Of a DNA stretch of 64,000 nt, positions 21,071 to 29,150 are shown in pieces. Under the pieces are notes generated by a model. That model made no database searches and was not told the DNA's origin. It saw nothing but the letters and a program-made list of their open reading frames with translations. The position numbers and the translations under genes are program-made. Location: the NCBI GenBank assembly GCA_009746045.1, contig RPFO01000065.1:5095368-5159367 (forward strand), read 5' to 3'. Origin of the DNA: Mesostigma viride. Lineage: Eukaryota > Streptophyta > Mesostigmatophyceae > Mesostigmatales > Mesostigmataceae. The stretch's first letter is position 1. Every line of letters begins with the position of its first letter.

Positions 21071-22594
21071 ATGGAAAAGACTCTAACCGAAAAGTTGAAG
21101 AAGCGGTGGATAGACAAGTTTAACGCACTGAGGAAAGAACGCGAGCTGAGGTACGTTGACCAAGCGCACAAGCGGTTCTGCGAGGCTCGAGAAGACGCGC
21201 CATACGACCGCGTGCCCGTGTTTGAGACGGGCGTGATTTCGCTGGAGTTCCCCAGACTAGGAGAACTGATATATAAGAGATCGGTCATCAAACTCGCATA
21301 CCCCATCAAATGGGAGCCAGACGTCATGGAAATAAAAACGTTCCGTCACGACCTCCTCGACCCGGTGTTTCAGACCATGCCCGGATACGTGAAAGGGTCC
21401 ATCTCCGACCTCATCGATATGGATTGGTACCGCGACTGTCTGAAGTACATGAGAGAACTGTCCCCTTTACAGTTGATCCTTCTATATGACTACACGCGCG
21501 ACGGATACAAGTACACGAACAATAGAGGATGGGGCGCAGTAGAGACGGATAGAAAAGTGGAAGTACAGGACGAGGAGGACGGATACCCAACCCCCTTTTA
21601 CGAGGTCAAATCCGGAATCTGGCCAGGTGTCGTGTTGCTGTCCAGAAGCGGTGGGGAAGGTTTTTCATTCCACGAGCTCGACCAGGACAAGATCTGTCGC
21701 CGGCGCGCGGATATCGCCGAGTTGCGTTCGGCTCTGATAACACACCTATCGAGGCGATCGGACGACCCTAACGTCGCCTTGGTTGTGGCTGACAGGCTGG
21801 AGGGAGAGTTATTAAAGATGGCGGGGTGGAAGGAAGTGATCGCGATGATTGCGAGGTTGGACGAGCGCCTCATGGATATCATATTCCTACTGTCCAAGTG
21901 GGTGTGCAAATACCTGCATCTGACCTTTCTTCAAGACTACGTTCTCAAGGAGTACGCGCGGGAGATGTTCACGATTCTGCAGGAAGCGCCCGCGGTGAAC
22001 AGGGAAATGATCGTGTACAGGGGCGTGACAGAAGACTACTACATGCCCATCAGGGGGCGCAGAGACGTTTACAGTAACACGTTCCCGATCTCCGTGTCAG
22101 TCAACCCGGGGGTCGCAATCAATTTCCTGTTCAATAGGTACATGAGCGCCGGATGGGGGGCCGCCAGCGATTGTTGTCTCAAGGTCATCCATGTCATGCC
22201 TGGTACACCGGCGTTGGCCATGTGGCCGATCGCGGGAGGTGAGCAGTCGGAGATTATTCTTCCGCCTGGCACAAACTATCTCATAAAGTCTCACCGACTG
22301 CGTCACATCATTGCGGGGGTACCGACTTTCACGGAAGGGAGGGCATTGAAAAGCGAGGTCTGCTGGGATGCGATGATAGCGCGCAAGTCCGGGGGCGACA
22401 AGCTGTTTCCTAGAAAGTGGGTGACGGAGATCTACGTGGACGGTTCGGCCGCTGCTATTCGGCACGCGAATAAAAAGAGAGAAGCCACTAGCAAAAAGCG
22501 CAAACATTCTTCTGGACACGGCACATCCAGCACCAAGACTAGACGACCAGCCGTCAATCGCACTTGGCCTTCCCGAACGAGAAGGCCTTCTTGA
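21071..22594 (+). CDS. ADP-ribosyltransferase-like protein 3 (R-S-QxE variant)
   Basis: This 507-residue protein is a more diverged member of the tandem set. The signatures are R317 in VYRG, S341-V-S343, and Q392-S-E394 before ILPPGT. The first ExE glutamate is replaced by glutamine (E391 lies one residue earlier). In characterised toxins a QxE pattern is associated with asparagine or cysteine acceptors and ExE with arginine, so this paralog may modify a different target. The C terminus is lysine/arginine-rich (KKREATSKKRKHSSGHG), like a nuclear localisation or nucleic-acid-binding tail. Its last 41 bases overlap the 3' end of the convergent membrane-protein gene. The N-terminal helical region is only distantly similar to ART1 and ART2. 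Confidence 0.7.
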   Translation: MEKTLTEKLKKRWIDKFNALRKERELRYVDQAHKRFCEAREDAPYDRVPVFETGVISLEFPRLGELIYKRSVIKLAYPIKWEPDVMEIKTFRHDLLDPVFQTMPGYVKGSISDLIDMDWYRDCLKYMRELSPLQLILLYDYTRDGYKYTNNRGWGAVETDRKVEVQDEEDGYPTPFYEVKSGIWPGVVLLSRSGGEGFSFHELDQDKICRRRADIAELRSALITHLSRRSDDPNVALVVADRLEGELLKMAGWKEVIAMIARLDERLMDIIFLLSKWVCKYLHLTFLQDYVLKEYAREMFTILQEAPAVNREMIVYRGVTEDYYMPIRGRRDVYSNTFPISVSVNPGVAINFLFNRYMSAGWGAASDCCLKVIHVMPGTPALAMWPIAGGEQSEIILPPGTNYLIKSHRLRHIIAGVPTFTEGRALKSEVCWDAMIARKSGGDKLFPRKWVTEIYVDGSAAAIRHANKKREATSKKRKHSSGHGTSSTKTRRPAVNRTWPSRTRRPS

Positions 22595-23066
22595 ACTTGC
22601 ACTTTGTGCTCAACTTCTTGTCCCTTTTCAATCGGATGATGGTGCCGACCAGGCTGTGCTTGTAGCTCCACTTGTTCATCTTATCAGCGACTCTCTCGAC
22701 TGCCCGGCTGGCCCTGTTGGATCGCCCCATAAACGTGAGTGAGTCCGCCAGCATGTTGAGGGGGTTCGACGACTGGTGAACGATGTCCGATATTATCACC
22801 ATCGCCTTGTCTGTCCTCTGCTGCCGTTTTGAAACAACCGGGAGCGCCTGCTCGTCGCCCGCTGGGGGCGCTTGCTCGACTGGAGGGGGTGCGTTCATGC
22901 CTGTGTCCAGCAGCGACTCCGCCGCTTCCGGTCTTGATTGCACGTACGGCGGGGGGCGCGCCACGAAAAGTGTCTCGGGCTTTTCACTTTCCCACCCCGC
23001 CAGCAACAAGCTCAGGAACAGCATTGCGGCCAAGGTGGCGATCAAGTACACGCGTCTCATTGTCAT
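22554..23066 (-). CDS. small single-pass membrane protein, ART-cassette flank B
   Basis: This 170-residue paralog of the protein at 17448-17975 has the same layout: an N-terminal hydrophobic anchor (about residues 6-24), a proline-rich spacer containing LLDTGMNAPPP (compare GLDTGLSAPPP in flank A), a basic/helical middle, and the tail KLSTKCKFKKAFSFGKAKC. The start could be the first or second ATG (23066 or 23060); both precede the anchor. Together the two genes bracket the three ART-like genes, pointing to a unit duplicated or maintained together. Nothing shows a direct physical partnership. Confidence 0.7.
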   Translation of the reverse strand: MTMRRVYLIATLAAMLFLSLLLAGWESEKPETLFVARPPPYVQSRPEAAESLLDTGMNAPPPVEQAPPAGDEQALPVVSKRQQRTDKAMVIISDIVHQSSNPLNMLADSLTFMGRSNRASRAVERVADKMNKWSYKHSLVGTIIRLKRDKKLSTKCKFKKAFSFGKAKCD

Positions 23067-23103
23067 CCATTCCTCGATTCAAGAGATTTATCTTTGATCA
23101 GTG

Positions 23104-23478
23104 ATGATGATCATGAACGGTCGAAAGAGGCCTTCCCGCAAGCGTAGTGCCCACAAGACCAAAGCGTCCACGCATAAATGGCCTTTATCTGGCGCCTTGG
23201 ACGTGATAAGGCGGGCGGATGCGAGACGAGAAAGGGCGCAGTGGCCCATCCCGGGAGCGCTGGACGTTATAGACAGGGCAGACCTCAACCGAACCATGCG
23301 GGTTGCGGCCAGGCCTCGACCTATGTTCTCGACCTACCAAGTTCTGCCAGATGGCACCACCACCGAGACACCTGATTCCATTGCGCGCAAGGAGGACTGG
23401 TGGAGGAATACGCAGGAGGCCATCATCAAAATGGCGCAAGAACTCCCGAGACAGCTGGGGTGGTACACACAAAAATGA
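23104..23478 (+). CDS. small basic protein with internal repeat
   Basis: This 124-residue protein has a very basic N terminus (GRKRPSRKRSAHKTK) and a tandem internal repeat: WPLSGALDVIRRAD near residue 26 and WPIPGALDVIDRAD about 21 residues later. It lies head-to-head with the membrane protein at 22554-23066, whose start is 38 bp away. Several ATGs cluster at 23104-23113; the first is taken. No family is recognised. The basic tail suggests DNA or RNA binding. Confidence 0.6.
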   Translation: MMIMNGRKRPSRKRSAHKTKASTHKWPLSGALDVIRRADARRERAQWPIPGALDVIDRADLNRTMRVAARPRPMFSTYQVLPDGTTTETPDSIARKEDWWRNTQEAIIKMAQELPRQLGWYTQK

Positions 23479-23568
23479 GACGGCGCACTATACATTGATT
23501 GAGCGGAAGAGTTTACATCCTAGCAGAAAAACTTCTCACCTATCTTGACAGATGGCGCATTCTCTGTG

Positions 23569-23586
23569 TTAATAAAGCTTTATTAA
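23569..23586. terminator. palindromic AATAAA hairpin between convergent genes
   Basis: An 18-bp perfect palindrome, TTAATAAAG followed by its reverse complement, presents an AATAAA signal on both strands between the convergent genes ending at 23478 and 23599. Mimiviruses are known to polyadenylate at hairpins, and a bidirectional 3' end here is plausible. Confidence 0.5.
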
Positions 23587-23598
23587 TTCATCTCACAA

Positions 23599-24234
23599 TC
23601 ACCCGTCCTTAACATGCCTATTAATGGAGACAATCACCCCGTCCTTGTACATGTGCGTGCGGGTGAACACTTCGGGCGCCGCTAGAACAGACTTGCGGAC
23701 GTCTTCCCGCAACAGGTAGCACGTGTACGTGATGTTGAATGTCTGCGGGAGGTGTTCTGGGTCCAGGTAGACCCGGATGTGTTTGTCTGCATACTGCCCG
23801 AGACAGTTGATGACGGCTAGCCCCTTGGGGTCGCATTCCCCATTCCCCAGCATGACTCGTATGTCAGCGTCACCCCTGATGTCTCGTATGATGTCGCTGT
23901 ACGCCAGCTTTGGCACAGTGTGCACGTACTTCCCGGAGCGCGAATCGATCTCCAACACCCCGATGTTGTTGAGCGCAAACGTGGTCGTGATCTCGAACTT
24001 GATGACCGCGCTTGGAGGCGTTTCAAGGCGTTCACCCACCCCGTCACGCGCCTCGCCCACATTCACCCACCCCGTCATGCGGGGATCCACTAGCATCTCC
24101 AGGGCCTTGCTAACATCATCCAACGGGCCGCAGTCGTACGTGGGCAGACCATCCAAAAGCGCCTCTATGTCCATGAGCAACACCACACACAACACCATAC
24201 AGAAAAACCAAGCCCTACAGGCGCACCTGGCCAT
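23599..24234 (-). CDS. unknown protein with N-terminal membrane/signal segment
   Basis: This 211-residue protein opens with a hydrophobic, cysteine-bearing segment (residues 4-20, AWFFCMVLCVVLL within it) that could be a signal peptide or anchor. The remainder looks like an alternating beta-rich domain (VIKFEITTTFALNNIGVLEI, then IRVYLDPEHLPQTFNITYTC). The start codon at 24234 overlaps the stop of the upstream gene in a TGATG arrangement, so the two are probably co-expressed. I do not recognise the family. A secreted or virion-surface protein is possible. Confidence 0.6.
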   Translation of the reverse strand: MARCACRAWFFCMVLCVVLLMDIEALLDGLPTYDCGPLDDVSKALEMLVDPRMTGWVNVGEARDGVGERLETPPSAVIKFEITTTFALNNIGVLEIDSRSGKYVHTVPKLAYSDIIRDIRGDADIRVMLGNGECDPKGLAVINCLGQYADKHIRVYLDPEHLPQTFNITYTCYLLREDVRKSVLAAPEVFTRTHMYKDGVIVSINRHVKDG

Positions 24235-25187
24235 CAAGCGAAGAGCTTCATCCAAGGCCTGCGCCTGTCCCTAGCAGGAACCTTCAGCAGCACTGCCGCG
24301 AACGCCAACCCGCCGCGGTACAGCCTCTCCTCGCGAGTCAGCTCCGGGGCCGACCAGGCGGGGGGCTGGTTGTTGGCGGCCTCGAAGGCGGGGTACAGAC
24401 TTTCGTACCTGGAGCCCCTGCTCGCAGACCTGTACAAGTCCATAAGACACTCGTACTCCAGACGCGAGTATCCGCCGGCGCGGAATAGGAACATCATCTC
24501 GCAGAAAAAGAGGATGCCAGCCGGCAGCCCCGCGAACTTGTACGCCTGAGAGAAAACCCAGGCAGAGGCGAGCAGCGCCCCGTTGGACCCGGTATCCCCC
24601 TTGGCGGCCAGCCACAGGGACCGGGTCAGGTGGTCCAGCTTGAGCGCCCCCCGCCGCACCCAAGCATTGTGCGAGTTGCTTGGGAAGAAAGAGTTGATGG
24701 CGCTCGAGTGATCCTTTGTCCACCACTCATCTCGACGCAGGGGCTCCGCTGCAGAAGAAACAAAATTGACTGTCTGTGCCCCCCCCCGCTTCACCATGCC
24801 CCTCAGAAGACCCGCGACCATGTCAAACATCCATTCATCATTCCTTATCGATGAAGCGTGGAGGAGGTACAGGGAGGGCAGCAGGACAAGGCGGGTGCGC
24901 TCGATGCGAACGTCGGAGTCGCTGGAGTCATAGCAGTCGCCCAGCAGGTCCTTGGCATCCACCAATCCTGTCCCCATGTCTGGAAGGATGACAAGGGGAG
25001 CAGGGTCAAACGGCTCTGTGTTGTGAGTAAGGAGCCTGAGAGCGCCCAGAGAGCCATAGCCACCAAGCAAGATCTTTATCACAGCAAGCTGTCCCTTGCT
25101 GGGATGGAGGATCACGCCCCTCAGCTGTTCTGCCAGCGTCTTCTCGCGGCTAGTAACGGAGATGGCGGGCCACGACCAATTGTACAC
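24234..25187 (-). CDS. unknown protein, distant paralog of 26224-27444
   Basis: This frame of up to 317 residues has no ATG near its 5' end. The first start-like codon is GTG at 25187; the first internal ATG is about 70 codons in (MGTGLVDAKDLL). The C-terminal two thirds align by eye with the protein at 26224-27444: a leucine-rich stretch, then LLASAWVFSQAYKFAG against LLAGMYICAAAFAGAPG, a downstream YECLMDLYR against YGVLFNTYR, and a C-terminal 'RRPWMKL' against 'TPPWTRL'. The stop overlaps the start of the next gene by one base. The function is unknown. Confidence 0.55.
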   Translation of the reverse strand: MYNWSWPAISVTSREKTLAEQLRGVILHPSKGQLAVIKILLGGYGSLGALRLLTHNTEPFDPAPLVILPDMGTGLVDAKDLLGDCYDSSDSDVRIERTRLVLLPSLYLLHASSIRNDEWMFDMVAGLLRGMVKRGGAQTVNFVSSAAEPLRRDEWWTKDHSSAINSFFPSNSHNAWVRRGALKLDHLTRSLWLAAKGDTGSNGALLASAWVFSQAYKFAGLPAGILFFCEMMFLFRAGGYSRLEYECLMDLYRSASRGSRYESLYPAFEAANNQPPAWSAPELTREERLYRGGLAFAAVLLKVPARDRRRPWMKLFA

Positions 25188-26223
25188 CCAGACTCTCGGG
25201 GGGTGCTGGATAAGCTGCCGGTGTCGCCCGCAAGAACGTCCGCCTTTATCTGTGACGCGGCAGGAACGTCGACGGGTTCGGATAGGCCTGCAGGAATCTC
25301 GCCATTCGCCTGTGAACGCCTCGAGCCTGTAACGTGGCAGATATCCGCGAGCAAAACGAGAACGGTTTTCGAGTCAATGCGAGTCTATTAATGCAAATTC
25401 GCTCGAATTCCTGCGAGGGAACGCGATCTGTGCTTGCACTCGCCTGTTAACCACGATGCATTCATTGCACGCTGGGGAAACGAACATGCTATCACCCACC
25501 TTGTGAAAAACGCGCAAACAGCGACTTCCTCGAATCGCGACGAAAGAAAGCCTTGACGAGGGCCATGCTCCGATTCCTCGACGTGTCGCGCGAGTGGTAT
25601 GCTCCCCTCCCGAGTCGCGGTCCGGACTCGTGCAGGACCGCGGGGCAATCACTTAGTACTTACAGCAATCACTGACTTTGCGGTTTTGTTTTGTCCCGTC
25701 AGTCCGTCAGCGCGTCAGAAAAGTCCCGCCAGACCCTACACCCCTGGCTTCCCCGAGGGTCGCAGGGCGAATCTTGAGGGGATTTGCAGAATCCGATTTT
25801 GTCATTTCAGGGACGCTGGTCGCGAAAAACGGCAGGCAGTGGGGGGGGCGCTCAGTTTCCAGCGCTGACAATACTGGCAAACTTTTTCCCACGTCGACGA
25901 CGATGACCTGTTATAGCGCACGTGACCAGGCGAGGTCCTAATTTACGCGAGAAAGAGCTTCCCTTGAGACGACGTCGCCTTGGAAAGAAGAGGAAGCCCG
26001 CAATCCTGCTGGTTCTATCGTAGGCAATTCGAACCCACGCAAATGTCCACTAATGTCCATTTAGTAAACGGCGGGAAAAACGAACTGATGAGCATAAGAG
26101 GTGCGTCTGAGCACCCTTTCTCGACTTCCTGCGGGTGCTGCGTCTGAGCACTAGATTCCTCACGGTCACGAACGTTTGGAAAGTTCCTTCCTCGCTGCAC
26201 GCCTTCGATATCTCTCGCCCCTA
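25188..26223. other. 1-kb gap without a supported gene
   Basis: The short ORFs on both strands have no family resemblance. It lies between the two distant paralogs on opposite strands and may hold their promoters. No TATA-like run comparable with other viral genes is evident. Confidence 0.45.
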
Positions 26224-27444
26224 ATGCGAGCCTCACGTCTCTTTCGCGCCCGACCCCTGCGTGTCTGTCGCTTGTCTCTCGCAGGATTGGACGAGTTGTT
26301 TTTCCCGGGCAGCGCCGAGAAGTACTCCCGCATTGTCGAGGCCGTCTCGCGGCTTGTTACAACACCCGAGGCACTCGGCAATGTGGAGAGGTCCGCCCTG
26401 CTGATGATCAAGATGGGCAAGATCCCCGCGAACATGGCGGCGGACATGCTACTGTACCAGGCGACGTGGGAGAGGCGCCTTGTCCGGCCCGTTTCGACAT
26501 GGTACAGATCCGGCCAAGCCCGCACCAGCGACGACCCCGTGCTGTTAGAGCGGGCCTTGTTCCTGGCACTGCGAGATGTGGCCCGGGAGGCTGTCTCAGA
26601 GGGCCACAAGCGCAGGTTCATCCGGGTCATCAACATCTTCAGGGGGCTCCTCAAGTGTGCGGCGGCAGATCTCTCGGTGCGCAGGGCTGTCCAGACGTTC
26701 GTGGACCACCTTGCACCGAGGGTTCGCAAGGTCGGCAGCGACGGAATCGTCGTGCCCCCGCGCGGGGAAGATGGCCTGATACCATGGCACACTGACGCCT
26801 CGTACGGGATGTTCAACCTCTTCCCATATGATCAGACGACGCGTCTCCGGGCCCAGTGCGACAGGGAGGACGTGACCGGCCTCTTTTACCAGGCGATGTA
26901 CGTGTACTTCAAGGGCGGGCTGAACAGGGACCACCCGACCCTGCTTGCGGGCATGTACATCTGTGCTGCCGCCTTCGCGGGAGCTCCGGGGGTCGAGTTT
27001 GCGTTCCTGGGCTTGGTATCGTTCCGCGTGCGTTTCAAGGAGGAGGAATACGGGGTCCTGTTCAACACCTACCGCGCGGTGGCTCCAGACCTGCGCGAGA
27101 CGTACGAGTCGGCCTTTGCGTCCGCCCAGTCGGTGGTGGCGAGGCACATCCCAGGAGTGACGCTCTACGACGAAGTGTGCGACTGTGTCAACCCCAGCTC
27201 CTCTGCGGGTGAGGGGGTGCGAGGCTTCCAGGCGTGGGGGCGCTCTGTCCAGAACGCGGCTGAGGCGCGGGAGTGCGAGGCGCAGATGCGCAAGGGGATG
27301 GCAGGGGGGCTGGCCGCGGGCGCGCTCATGTTCGGCCTCGTAATCATGAGGATCCCTCGCGAGCGGATGACGCCCCCCTGGACCCGGCTGGCCCAGGCGT
27401 GGACGCAGGTGGAAGAGAGCGACGCGCAGACGCAGAGGTCCTAG
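26224..27444 (+). CDS. unknown protein, distant paralog of 24234-25187
   Basis: This 406-residue protein uses ATG 26224, which is preferred because the longer frame begins only with TTG. The N terminus is arginine-rich (RASRLFRARPLRVCR). The body is helical, with a central segment resembling the neighbouring gene (see that entry). Near the C terminus the hydrophobic Gly/Ala-rich segment MAGGLAAGALMFGLVIM (about residues 360-378) could be a membrane helix. I know no homologous family. The two paralogs are divergently placed around a 1-kb gap. Confidence 0.55.
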   Translation: MRASRLFRARPLRVCRLSLAGLDELFFPGSAEKYSRIVEAVSRLVTTPEALGNVERSALLMIKMGKIPANMAADMLLYQATWERRLVRPVSTWYRSGQARTSDDPVLLERALFLALRDVAREAVSEGHKRRFIRVINIFRGLLKCAAADLSVRRAVQTFVDHLAPRVRKVGSDGIVVPPRGEDGLIPWHTDASYGMFNLFPYDQTTRLRAQCDREDVTGLFYQAMYVYFKGGLNRDHPTLLAGMYICAAAFAGAPGVEFAFLGLVSFRVRFKEEEYGVLFNTYRAVAPDLRETYESAFASAQSVVARHIPGVTLYDEVCDCVNPSSSAGEGVRGFQAWGRSVQNAAEARECEAQMRKGMAGGLAAGALMFGLVIMRIPRERMTPPWTRLAQAWTQVEESDAQTQRS

Positions 27445-27628
27445 ACGCTTTTGCTTGGACTTGCTTTTACTCTATGTTCTTTGATTGGAAGGCGTGACAC
27501 TCGATAAATGTATTCGCATCAGGATTTCATTACTAGGGTTTTATTACTGTATATTGCCGCCTTTTTTGATTAATGAACAAGTGTTTTGTATTGCTGGTGT
27601 TGAACGCTGCCCCTGAAGTATTTTATGA

Positions 27629-27997
27629 TCACCTCGTCTTCCTTGCGACCCCGGCGACCCAAAATGTCCTCTTGCTTTCGGGGTCGTCCGGCAGGCGCAC
27701 GTTACCAGTAACCTTTACCCCGTGTGCGGCCAAGATGTCGGCCAGCTGGGGGGCGGGCACACGCCGCGTCATCCTGCTGCTGTGGCCCAGGTAGTCCATG
27801 AAGAAGAGCTTGCGGAAGTCGGCCACCGTGACGAACGCGCCGGGCTCGAGGGCGATCAGGTCGCTGTGGGTGAGGAACAAGCGCATGAAGGTGTCGAGCG
27901 CGGCTCGGTCAAGGGGCGGATTGGACTCCTCTTCGCACGAGGCGGCGTGGGCGGGGGTCGCGCCCAGGTCGTGCTCCTCCTCCTCGGCCGTCTCCAT
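27629..27997 (-). CDS. small protein with possible winged-helix domain
   Basis: This 122-residue protein has an acidic, low-complexity N terminus (residues 1-30). The remaining ~90 residues have the alternating helix/strand character of a winged helix: helix FMRLFLTHSDLIAL, helix FRKLFFMDYLG, helix APQLADILAAHGV, then two strands ending FWVAGVARK. Such domains occur at the C terminus of viral primase-helicases and in transcription factors, but the similarity is only at the level of pattern. Its start overlaps the end of the frameshifted gene upstream on the same strand. Confidence 0.5.
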   Translation of the reverse strand: METAEEEEHDLGATPAHAASCEEESNPPLDRAALDTFMRLFLTHSDLIALEPGAFVTVADFRKLFFMDYLGHSSRMTRRVPAPQLADILAAHGVKVTGNVRLPDDPESKRTFWVAGVARKTR

Positions 27998-28769
27998 TTA
28001 AGCCGGGCGGTGAGGGCGTCGCACGTGGGGTCGTCCTTCGGCCGCCACTTGTTCGAGGACCCCTGCTTCCTGCTGAAGGCGACCGTCAGCTTCTCTCTTA
28101 GCTCTCGTATCCAATTATTGATCCAGGTCGGTGGCGCCCCCCCGGACTTGGCCATATGCGCGCGTATCTCTCGCAGACCCTTCAGGTCGGCCATGTCCAG
28201 CTCGGGGTAGTCGTGGCAATCGTCCAGGAAGCCCTCCTCGTCATCGGTGATCTCCGCGAACAGCCCGTGCTCCGTTGCGTACCCTACCATCCACTTGCGC
28301 AGGTCCTTCATCTTGTTGATGGCGTCCCGCATAGCCAGGTACCTGTCGCCGTTGAACCAATGGGGAAACGGCATCGTCTCCCTGCTTGTGGGCAGGGGCA
28401 GCGGCTTGACAAGGGCCACCTTCTGCAGCCAGTACCACTCGCCACCGACGCGCGCCTCCTGGCTGCAGCCGCTCACCTTCACCAGCACGCCGCCCTTGCC
28501 AGCCAGCACGGCCGTCCACAGCGCCAGGTCCTCCGACTTGGACGGGCCAGTGCTTCTGGGGGGTCGGACGCTGGAGGGGGCGCCAGCTTCCTCGCGTCGT
28601 AGGCGGGGTGCCCCTTGACCGATATGAAGGCGTTGAAGGCAGCGCACACGGCGGCCAGGTCTGACCACTCTTGGATGTGGGCGGAGGGCCTGAGGCATGC
28701 ATCCACAAACTCGCACAACAGCTTGGCCAGCGTCATCTGGTCGGCGCGGAGGAAGGGTGGCTCGGCCAT
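27856..28769 (-). pseudogene. unknown protein with one frameshift
   Basis: Translation from ATG 28769 (MAEPPFLRADQMTLAKLLCE) is coherent to about 28575, where the reading continues in another frame (SEDLALWTAVLAGKGGVLVK onward). The break falls at or near a G-run (28557-28562). The second part carries a plausible globular sequence with a basic/aromatic middle (KWMVGYATEHGLF) and runs into the next gene's start near 27997. I do not recognise the family. The homopolymer at the break makes a sequencing or replication indel equally likely as true inactivation. Confidence 0.5.
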
Positions 28770-28933
28770 GTCCGTTGTGACCGACTCGGTCTGCATGTCA
28801 TCAGTTGGTCGCGTCCAGTTGCTGATGGGCGAGAAATAGAATTGTGCGCCGTAGCCGCGTAACTCATCAGGTGCTCGTTCCGCGGTGCTACGAGTCTTGC
28901 ACGCCACACTTGTGTTTTTTCTCCCATTATTCT

Positions 28934-29150
28934 ATGCAATTGTGTATGGCTTTCTGTAACGCGATCACCAAGAACGGGTGCCACTGCCGTAATCAGCGTG
29001 TGCGGGGGAAGAAGTGCGCGGCCCATTTCCGCAATGGGCAGACGGCGACGACAAGGGGCTCGCCCGCACGCCACGAGGTCCTCGTCCGTGCTGCAGTACA
29101 GTGCGCAGGACATCATCGACAAGATCAATCAACTGAAAGGGGAGCGATGA
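28934..29150 (+). pseudogene. small C-x-A-x-T-x2-G-x2-C zinc-motif protein, frameshifted
   Basis: The N terminus has the compact metal-binding pattern C8-x-A-x-T-x2-G-x-x-C18, with C28 and H31 completing it. The same pattern ends the protein at 29129-30199 and begins the two at 56.4-57.4 kb. After about residue 35 the coherent sequence continues in another frame (SAQDIIDKINQLKGER, ending at 29150). The 3' end overlaps the convergent gene by 22 bases. It is probably a small nucleic-acid-binding or adaptor protein; the function is not known. Confidence 0.5.

Noticed and set aside
28156-28618. Plus-strand ORFs opposite the frameshifted gene at 27856-28769
   Set aside because: Antisense shadows of GC-rich coding sequence; the minus strand gives the more protein-like sequence across the break.
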